Part shown: positions 1 to 9,500 of the stretch, piece after piece
Numbering within the stretch: the stretch's first letter is position 1
Layout: each line of letters begins with the position of its first letter
Assembly: GCA_000310025.1 (NCBI GenBank)
Contig: FN649728.1
Span: 2,093,072-2,107,889 of the forward strand
DNA: 14,818 nt
Source: Ectocarpus siliculosus
Taxonomy: Eukaryota > Sar > Phaeophyceae > Ectocarpales > Ectocarpaceae
Direction: 5' to 3'
Translations under genes and position numbers: made by a program
The notes under the pieces: model-generated
The model's input: the letters and a program-made list of their open reading frames with translations, nothing else
What the model was told of the DNA's origin: nothing
Databases searched by the model: none

Positions 1-331
1 GGGAAGAGAAGGAGGGAGAGGGGTTGGGGGGGGGGGGGGGGCGAGTGTCTGAGACAAGGTTGTCGTCAAATATTCTGCCTGGCTAGCACCTGGAGCACCG
101 GGCAGGATTTGCAGCCACACGCGCGGTCCCAAACTACAACAGCCAACCTGCAGACGTACAGAGCGTGAATGTGGTGCCCAGCATGAACAAACAACGAGGG
201 GGAACACCAAACAAGTGCCGGCCATCGACTGCTGCGTCGAAAGGCACCATCCACCCAACAGCGCCATTCGTCTACAGACAGACCAAGACTTGCCCCTACA
301 TGCTGCGCGGGCGACTCTATCCCGCGCACAC
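1..331 (-). other. EF-G intron 14 (partial)
   Basis: Starts (sense strand) with GTGTGC at 331 and runs off the window. No EF-G domain V exon can be seen in any minus-strand frame. Positions 23-41 are an almost unbroken G run that may mark a low-quality contig end. Confidence 0.75.
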
Positions 332-520
332 CTGCATGATGGGCTCCATAAGGCGCGCGCCGGCCTTCCTGAGCCCCTCCCTGCACGCTGCCCGGCCGGC
401 GATCTCGAAGGCCATGACGGAGGAGTCGACGTCGTGGAAGGCGCCGTCGACGAGGACCGCCTTCATGCCCAGCACGGGGAAGCCGGCCAGCACACCGTTG
501 GACAGCACCGACTCCACACC
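332..520 (-). CDS. fusA: EF-G exon 14: domain IV, decoding-tip side
   Basis: Sixty-three codons, residues 622-684: [16 protein letters not shown], then [15 protein letters not shown] and EPIMQ. HDVDSS and MAF-IA are EF-G hallmarks. The acceptor is ACATAG|GGT, the only TAG acceptor of the gene, and the donor CAG|GTGTGC. Exons for domain V must lie to the left of position 1, because nothing resembling them is visible in 1-331. Confidence 0.94.
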
Positions 521-3500
521 CTATGTTTGGTGTTGCAGGAGGAACGCGGGAAAAAGGAAAGAAAGGAAGGCAACAAAAAATGGGGTTTTGAGGAAAAAGA
601 ATGAGCTTCGTGAGGTCGTTGTTGTTGGCAGCGGTGGGATCGAGGAAAAGGAAACAAACGGGGGTGCGGGGACGACCTTCCTCCTGTCGAACACCGGATG
701 GTACGTCAATACGTCTACACCAAGAGGTGTTCAGACTGGCTCCAGTATACAAGGGACGAACACCCACACACACTCACTAGAAACGGGTTCCTTTTGGGCC
801 GCACAGAGTCTGGCTCATTTTCAGTGGTCACCCTGTTAGTGCAGTCCCAGATCATGGCCTTTGGCAGCATTTTCTGTTTCCAACCAAACTGTAACTGACG
901 TATTTTCATCGGTCAGCCATTTTGGCGCGGTCCATCAAAAAACAGAAACACACACACACACTGATGTATTTTTCATTGGTCAACCGGTAAGCGCTGTCGA
1001 TGCTAAAAAAATAAATAAACACGAACACACGCACACTTTTTGTCTCGTGTATTGTCAACCGTACTGAAACTGACGTCTTTCTCATTGGTCAACCGACTTT
1101 GTAGCGCCGTCCATGTATACAAAAAAACACACTCACGATGAGAGTGATGGTGGTGAAAGCAACAAGGGTGGCCGCGAAAGCACTCCAAAACGAACTCGAG
1201 TGCAAGGTAGCAGCCTTGGTAGACACGTGCAGGTTCCTCTGTTGCTACCGTTTCTGTCTTTAGTACAGGATAACAGCTTACTTAGCCCCCCCCCATGCCG
1301 CCCCCCTCACGGGGTCCCAGTTCATGTCATTTTCAAGTGTTTTGTGCTTTCACCCGCACTGAGACTGACGCCTTTTCATTGGTCAGCCGGTTAGCGCGGT
1401 CGATGCTATTATAATAATAAAGACACACACACAAAAGCACACACAAACACACCTTTTGCACGCCGGGGATGTACTCCTTGGGCACGGCTCCACCCTTGAT
1501 CTCGGATACGAACTCGAAGTCGGACGTGGCTCCGTCCTCGTCCATGTCCGCCGGCACGAACTTGACCTTCACGCGAGCGAACTGCCCAGACCCGCCGGAC
1601 TGCTTCTTGTGGGTGTAGTCCACCTCCGCGGGCCTCGTGATCGCCTCGCGGTACGCCACCTGCAGAAAAAATATAAATATATCGGCGTGGATGGGTCGAC
1701 GAAACGGGTGACTCAACTATAGGCAGGGGTGTTTTTAAGAAAGAAAAAAAAAAGTTGGGCTATAGAACAAAAGAGGGACGGTCGTCGCGGCAGCAAAACA
1801 CACGGAGAACTTCGGACGGCCAGCACACGATAAAACACTCACGCCCTACTCCACCCGCGTACCGTACCGTACCGTACCGTACAATACCGTACCTCGGGCG
1901 CGCCCACGTTGGCCTCAACGTTGAACTCCCTCTTCATGCGGTCCACGATGATCTCGAGGTGCAACTCGCCCATGCCCTCGATGACGGTCTGGCCCGTCTC
2001 GGTGTCGCGAGAGAAGCGGAAGGACGGGTCCTCGGCGGCGAGACGCGCGAGGGCGGTGGACATCTTCTCCTGGTCCGCCTTGGTCTTGGGCTCCACGGCC
2101 ACCTGGGACGAGACAACAACAAAAAAAAAAAAGAGGGAAGCGCAATGGTTTTCAGCGAACATCTGGGACGAGCCAACAAAAAAAAAAAAAAAGGGAAGGG
2201 CAATGGTTTTCAGCGTAACATCTGGGACGCGACAAAAAAAAAAAAGAGAAGCAATGGTGGTTTTCAGCGTAAGGCTCTCAACGTTACTGAGCTCACCATT
2301 GGCCACCCGAGACGATACTAACCAAACCAAAAATTAACCCAAGTAGTAAGGATCGACTTTTAGCGCAAGGCTCTCAACGTGGTTGAGCCTACGATGGCTA
2401 ATCGAGATCAGACAAGCAATGGAAAACAATCATGCATACAGGTTCTCGAACCGTTTGAGCCCGAACGCCACCCGACGAGATGGACCGAAACCGGGCTACG
2501 TTTTGAAGGCAAGGCTCTATTCTATCTATAACGTGATTCAAGTAAATGCGGCAACACGCAACGATCCGATCAAGGGAAAGTGTTCTATTATAGTTCTTCC
2601 GCATCACAACAAATGTCAGTTCGTTCGGTCTACGACAGCAACCTTCTCTTCGTCACCGAACACCACACACATGCACCGCACCGGGCGTAATTGCACCACA
2701 CGTAATTACACCGCACCTTGATGACGGGGTCGGGGAAGTCCATCTTCTCAAGGATGATCGGCTTATCCTTCACGCACAGCGTCTCCCCGGTGGTGGTGTC
2801 CTGAATGTCATTGTTCCATGCCACATCGTCGAAAACACGTGGTTATTGAGGTGTACACCACATTGCTTAGTGCGAGGAACGTGAGATCGCGTTCCGCCGG
2901 AAGGAAGGCTCGAATCTCAGCAACTACACGCGACGTCGTGTCACGAGGAAAACCCGGACGACATCTTGTGCAGGCTACAGCTGTACCTGGGCAAGGCAGG
3001 GTTCCAATCCCAACTAGACGTCAGGCCGGGAGGTTGGTTCCATCGTAAGGGCCGTGAGGGACTTGGCGCGATGTGCTGTGCATGTCCGCAGGTGCGTACG
3101 CGCGCATGCATGCGCAGTATGCACGGGCCCGCAGCTACCAAGAAATATTGTGTTTGGAAACAGAGGCTCACACTTCGCCAAGAACAAGAGAAATGGGTTG
3201 AAAAGACACATCCCACCGGTCGATCCGCCGAATACCTCACGGCGCTTCGCGCTTGGTGATGTGAGAGCCTGGTCCGGTGAGAACCCGGCGTGCTCCGTCC
3301 CGGCTTTGTAGGGATGCGAAGTCAATGGTCTAACGACTACGGCATGCACGACTATGAGTACACCCCCCCCCCACCGGTCGGTCCTTACGCTACAACTCTA
3401 GAACACAACAATCTATGCTCGACAGTATTGGCGACGAGAAAATAAAATGAGCCTCGACCCGATTTTGACGTTTCTCATCTCCGGGCCGGTACCGCTGTAG

Positions 3501-6500
3501 TACAAGCAAAAGCATCTACCTTGAGTCCGCAGAGAGCGACGATGTCGCCGGCTCTGGCCTCCTTGATCTCCTCACGGTTGTTGGCGTGCATCTCGAGCAT
3601 GCGGCCGACGCGCTCGGTCTTGCCCTGCACACGAAGTTGACACACACACAGTGTGTTCGATGGTCGGCTAGCTAGCGCGGTCCATGCTACTTGAAAAAAA
3701 AAACACACACATACACAAAAAAAAGATAGTAGATTGGTCTCCCCCATGCCGCCCCCTCACGGGGTCCCAGTTAGATAATGGCATTAACAAGTGGTTTGTG
3801 TTTTCAACCGCACAGAGACTGACGTCTTTTCATTGGTCAGCCGGGTAGCGCGGTCGATGCTATTAATAAACAAACAAGAAGAGAGAAGAGGCACGCGCAG
3901 CGGCGTGCAGAGCACATCATTACCGCACGAAACAGGTTATCCAGAGCGAGAGCAAGATACCGAGCAGAACAAATAGGCGGAAGAGGAAAAAAATAACAGG
4001 CGAGGGACGACCTCAAGCATATGCGGCCGCCGCGTTAGGTCTCGCCCTGTCTGCCGATGGTAAGGGCACGCCACGAGGGGGGTACTGCAGAAGGAAACCC
4101 ACGCCACGAGAAACGCGAACATACAATCGTGATGGAAAAAAGACAGCCAAGACCAAACACCAACCTTGACCGAGTTGAACATTGAACAACCCCGGGGGGG
4201 GGTTCTGCAGAGTAGAATCAAAAGTCACGAGAAAATTCACCCCTTTACGGACACAAGACAAGACCGACCTTTGGCAGTTGAACCCGTAAGGGGCGGGGTA
4301 CTGCAGAGGGGACTAAAAGTCACAATCACGAAAAAAAAAAAACACACCAAAAAGACAAGACGCACCTTGACGGAGTTGAACACGTTGGTGCCGGACATGA
4401 GGACGCCCGAGTAGATGCGGGTGAAGGTGAGGGTGCCGACGAAAGGGTCGGACATGATCTTGAAGGCCAGGGCTGCGAAAGGCTCGTCGTCCGACGAGGG
4501 GCGGTTCATCGCGGTCTCCCCGTCGACCTTGCACCAGGTAACAACGCCAAGAAAGACAACGACGCTATCATCATCATCATCATCATCATCATCAACAGCA
4601 GCAGCAACAACATCATCATCTCATCGACAACAACAACATCATTATCATCATCATCATCATCATCATCAACATCAACAACAACACAACAACATATCATCAT
4701 CTACAACAGCATCAACGACGACGGTAATGGGTGTGCGCGGTTACGTAGATAACGAAAATAAACCGGCAAGGACGGTCGATACACTACACCAGTCGGCTAA
4801 AAGAACCAACACGAGACATCATCATCATTACCACCGCTGTTAGACTTCATCATCATCATTACCACTGCTGTTAGACTACATCAACATCATTACCACTGCT
4901 GTTGACTATCATCATCATTACCCCTGCTGTTTCCTCACCGAAACACCCTTGATCGCCTCCACCTCGATGGGCGAGGGCATGAAGTCCACCACGGCGTCCA
5001 GAAGGGGCTGCACGCCCTTGTTCTTGAAGGCCGTCCCTGTCAGCACCGGCACGAACACGTTCTCCAGGGTGCCCTTACGCAGGCACTTCTTGAGCACATC
5101 CACTGAAGGCTCCTCGCCCTGGAAGACCAACCGCGGCGGCGTAAAAAAAAAAGAACAAAAAGGGATGGCAGGTCAAGTCAGAGAGTCAAGCCACTCGCGC
5201 CCCGAAACACAAGTGGAATGAGAAAACGACCCCCGGTCCTCATTCATGCTATACCGCCACCACCACCACCACCACAACCGCCAGGCGACACCAACAACAA
5301 ACCACCACGCCGCACGTCGAGGCAAGCCATCATGACGTCCGCTCCGCTCTACCACCGCTACCACCACCACCACCAACAACAACAACGACGCACATCGAGG
5401 TAGGCCATCATGACGTCCTCGTCCTGCTCCACCGCCAGCTCAACCAGCTCCTCGTGGTACTTGGCTGCCGACTCCTTCAGCTCGTCGTCGACGTGGGTAG
5501 ATTCCGCCAGCGGGGTAACGTCGAAGTTGGCGCCGAGCTGCTCTCCGTTCCAGGTGATCGCCTGCCACACACCAAGCACGGCCGAAACAAGCAAGCGTGT
5601 GCGAGTGTATTGGTTAGTGTTGGCTGCGTACGCATGCCGACCAATGGTGGCTGCGTTTTGCTGACGTGGCTCGTGGTGGTATCGGCGTGTGCCGCGGCGG
5701 CGAGGAGTCTTGAATTAGATGACCATCTGTTGGTGCTGCCCCCCTCCGCCCCCCCTCCCCGGCTACGGCGAGGTCAACGGTCAAACGACTACGGCATGCA
5801 CGACAATGGGTACCGACCGTTCTTGTCGCATTCCTTGCTCACAGCACCCGTCTCTGTCTATCTCTCTCTCTCTCCGACTCGACTCGACTCGACTCGCATT
5901 CCAGATTTTGTCCATCTCTCACCTTTGTCTTATCTTTATCCCTCTCTCTCCCTCGCCCTCTACACCTATAATTTCGTTTTCGTATGCACACTACTATCCT
6001 TTACGTTCTTTCATCCTCCGCCAAGCGACTCTGTGCCACTTCACCCTCCCCCCCCCCCCTCTCCTTGCTGCCCCAAACTCACCGTCATGGCGACGAGGTC
6101 GATGACGCCGAGGAAGTCCGCCTCGTTACCGATCGGGAGCTGCAGCACCGCCGGCACGGCCTTCAAGTTGTCCTGGCATATCATAGGTCACGGTAGACGA
6201 ATCACGAATCACGAATCAACCAAAGATAAATACAGTCGTAGGCCCTCTGTAAGGCGGGTGCCCGCTACAGGGACGGGTGAAATTGGCTGGCGCAGATGGA
6301 ACACTCAATACTCAAGACGGTTAACACGTTGAATAGGGCGGGTGAATCGGTCTGACGCATACCCGCCGAATAGATGGCTTACGACCGTACGAAGATGCCG
6401 AACTCGTTCCATCCACCGGCATAGACTACGAAGCCGCAGGTGTGCCACCACAATACAACACCTTGATCATCCGGACCGCGCGGTATTTATAAGTTGGCTT

Positions 6501-9500
6501 GTTTTGACTCTGTTTAAGCCTACACTCTCAATGAACAAACTCTTGCAGCTACCTTGATCACCTGAACCGCTTGGCAGAAGTTGGCTTCTTTCAGGTCTGT
6601 TGAAGCCCATACACTGAATGATAAGAACTCTTGCAGCTAGGTAAGGAGGAACCCTGATAATCTGTACCGCGCGGCAGAAATCGGCGTAACTCAGTCTGTC
6701 CAAGCCCATACACACAACTACCAACTCTTGCAGCTAGAAAAGGACGGACCTTGATCATCTGAACCGCGCGGTAGAAGTTGGCGCCGGTGCGGTCCATCTT
6801 GTTGACGAAACACATGCGCGGTACGCCGTACTTGTCCGCCTGAGAAAAAAAAAAGAGAAGACAAAGAAGAAGAAGAAGAAGAGATAAAAACAAAAAGAAA
6901 AGAAAAGGAATATAAGACAGAGAAAGCCAACCAAAACTAACACTAGCGGCGGAACAGGGGCGGTTGACCACTGCGATCAAAGCAACAGCCACGTTGACCG
7001 TGATCACCCGTTTCGTGAGCATGGATACATTTTCGCGACTGTCATACCACCCTTTGTCCAAACTAGTCGTTGCCTGCCGGGCGTCAAGACTGTCGCATGA
7101 CCACCCGCGACAAAACTGTTGAGCGTGTGGCCCTCGAAAAAAAAAACGACAACGACCAGAAAACACGTGTATTCGCACACGATTGCCGCTAACGCTCCAG
7201 ACCCACTAAAATCCTCCTGGAAAGGCGGTTAAACAAATACATATGATGAACACGGGGTGCCGAGCGCATGCAATCGAGCCCTGCCACTACTTACTGTTAG
7301 CCTGGAGAGGTACAACCAGAGCCTAGAGCACAGCCACAGAGAACAACTACAACCGTCCAGAAATACAACACCGCCTATTGCTGTGGAAGGACAAGGAGCA
7401 ACCCTCGATACGCTTGTGCTTCGCTGTCAGCCATGAAAACAGTAACAGAGAGCGAAACGAAAACATGAACAACACCGTTTGTGTCATCTCCAATCATCGC
7501 TGCCGCGAGCACCCACCTGCCGCCACACCGTCTCCGACTGCGGCTCCACCCCGGCCACCCCGTCGAACACCGCCACCGCGCCGTCGAGAACGCGGAGGGA
7601 CCGCTCCACCTCCAGGGTGAAGTCCACGTGGCCCGGGGTGTCGATGATGTTGATCCGGTGGTCCTTCCACGCGCACGTGGTGGCCGCGGAGGTGATAGTG
7701 ATGCCACGTTCCTGTTCCTGTTCCATCCAGTCCATGGTCGCCGCGCTTTTGTGCACCTGCAGGGGGGGGGGGGGGGGACGCAGATAGGTAAGGCGTGGGT
7801 GCGTTGACGATGTTCTACAAAATATACATATATACATCGATGGCACAAAACTCCAAAGCATGCAAGAAAAAAAAAACAGGCGTCCACGATTAACGCTCCA
7901 AAATCAACACCTACGCCAGAGCTGGCTGGGCGAGGAAAAACACGACGGGTGCCAACGCTCGTTAATCTCGTGGGATGCTCACTAAACCCCTTTGAACATC
8001 AGAAGCGTTAAACAAACCGTCATGCAACGCCAGAGAGCGGCCGAGCTACGCGGCTAGGAGAGCACAAAGGCACTACGCAACCCCTTGCACGTCAGGGACG
8101 CATTGAGAAATCGCCACCGTACGCCAGAGAGCGGTCTTGGACAGGAAAGGGACGAAACCCTCACCTCGCCGATCCTGTACATATATGTCCCATCATACAG
8201 TAAGTGGTCCCGGGAATATGCCGGTCGAATAGTGCCAATTACGCTGTAGAGTGCTGGTGAAATCGTCTAGCACAGAAAAAATACTCGAGATGTTTCATAC
8301 TCTGAAAAATGCCCGTTGCCCGCTGCAATACCGTTGAAAAAATCGGCTGAATCGCACCGGCATTACGCCGGGACTACTCTACTGGTGTATCTCACCTCGC
8401 CGATCTTGTACGACTTTCCGGTATAGAAGAGGATGCGCTCCGTGGTCGTGGTCTTGCCGGCGTCAATGTGCGCCATGATACCGATGTTGCGGTACATGTC
8501 CAGCGAGATCTTGCGTCCCGAGGCGGTGGCGGCCTCGGCCATTCTTCAATCACCGCACGGAAACGGAAGACACCGTTGACAAGGGGAGAAACGTACGGAG
8601 TCAAGACAACAGGGCTTCAAAATAGGAGTGAAAAACTTGCGTTTGACAAGAGCGAGGTGTGAGAGAACTTTAGGGGGGGGGCTCGGCCATTCTTCAAGAA
8701 AACGAAGACAGAACGCCACGAACAGGAGGAAGTAGACAGTATGCATAGCTCCAAACAGGAGTACCAGACTTACACTCGACTACGAAGACGCGCCACCAAG
8801 ACCAGGAGGGACGCACGCGTTCGGAGTTAAGATGTTGGGCCTAGCTTCGAATACAAAACTTACGTTTTGACAAGGGCGAGGCGTGAGAACCTCTAGCGGG
8901 GCCTCGACCATTCGTTTTTTATACATCCATCGCTTGAAATCAGCGCTCACAGCATCTCTGCCGGATCGAGTAGCTTCAACAATCCGTGGTCACACAGAAC
9001 ATTTCCCCTCCCTGGCCCTGCCCCCTAAATTACCTACCACACCCACAAAACTCCGTCGTCACATATTCCTCGCCCTGACGCAACCTAAATTACCCACCCG
9101 AACAACAAAACCCGGACAAACACCTAGAACAGCAGATACTAGGAGGTTCGCTTGTTACCTGAGGCCGGTCTTGGAGGCCCTCTTGGTGGCGGCGGCCGTT
9201 GGCCTCGACGCTGCCGCGTCAATCCATCGGCTCGATGGCGACGACACTCCCTGAGAATCGTTCAAAAAAACATGGTGGGACAATACCAAGGGAGTTGTTG
9301 ACATAATTTACCTATTTTAGTATTTTCGGAGGCAATGCACACATGAAGCGCTCACCGTTGTCGGGAGGAACAGAACCGACGAAACGCTCATGGGAGGACC
9401 ACAAAAACGAAAAAAATGTGGAGTATTAACCAGCGAAAGAGGAGAAAATGACCCAACGAAAGAAGTGTAATAAGGCAACGGGAATGTGCGAGATTACTAT

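Larger units (their letters stand above)
521..1452 (-). other. EF-G intron 13 with an array of a roughly 50-bp repeat
   Basis: This 932-nt intron (GTGTGT...ATAG) has no credible coding sequence. Most of 799-1411 consists of diverged copies of one motif spaced by A-rich and (CA)n tracts, described separately. The stretch 521-798 shows nothing recognisable. Confidence 0.85.

Noticed and set aside
1-331. Possible EF-G exon 15 (domain V)
   Set aside because: None of the minus-strand frames contains the expected TPE-MG-V-GD-N-RRG signature, and no acceptor-bounded open segment was seen.
1739-1752. Poly-A or poly-T tracts as possible terminators or polyadenylation signals
   Set aside because: They lie inside introns and act as pyrimidine tracts on the sense strand. 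No gene ends here.
2900-3020. Two B-box-like strings (GGCTCGAATCTC and GGTTCCAATCC) suggesting tRNA or a tRNA-derived SINE
   Set aside because: No acceptor stem, D arm or A box at the right spacing could be found by eye.
4415-4843. Frames encoding long Ser, His or Asp runs
   Set aside because: Produced by the (ATC)n microsatellite in intron 8. They are not proteins.
5454-6332. 292-codon plus-strand open frame
   Set aside because: It runs antisense through EF-G exons 6 and 7 and C/T-rich intron sequence. It is explained as a shadow of the GC-rich exons and simple repeats.
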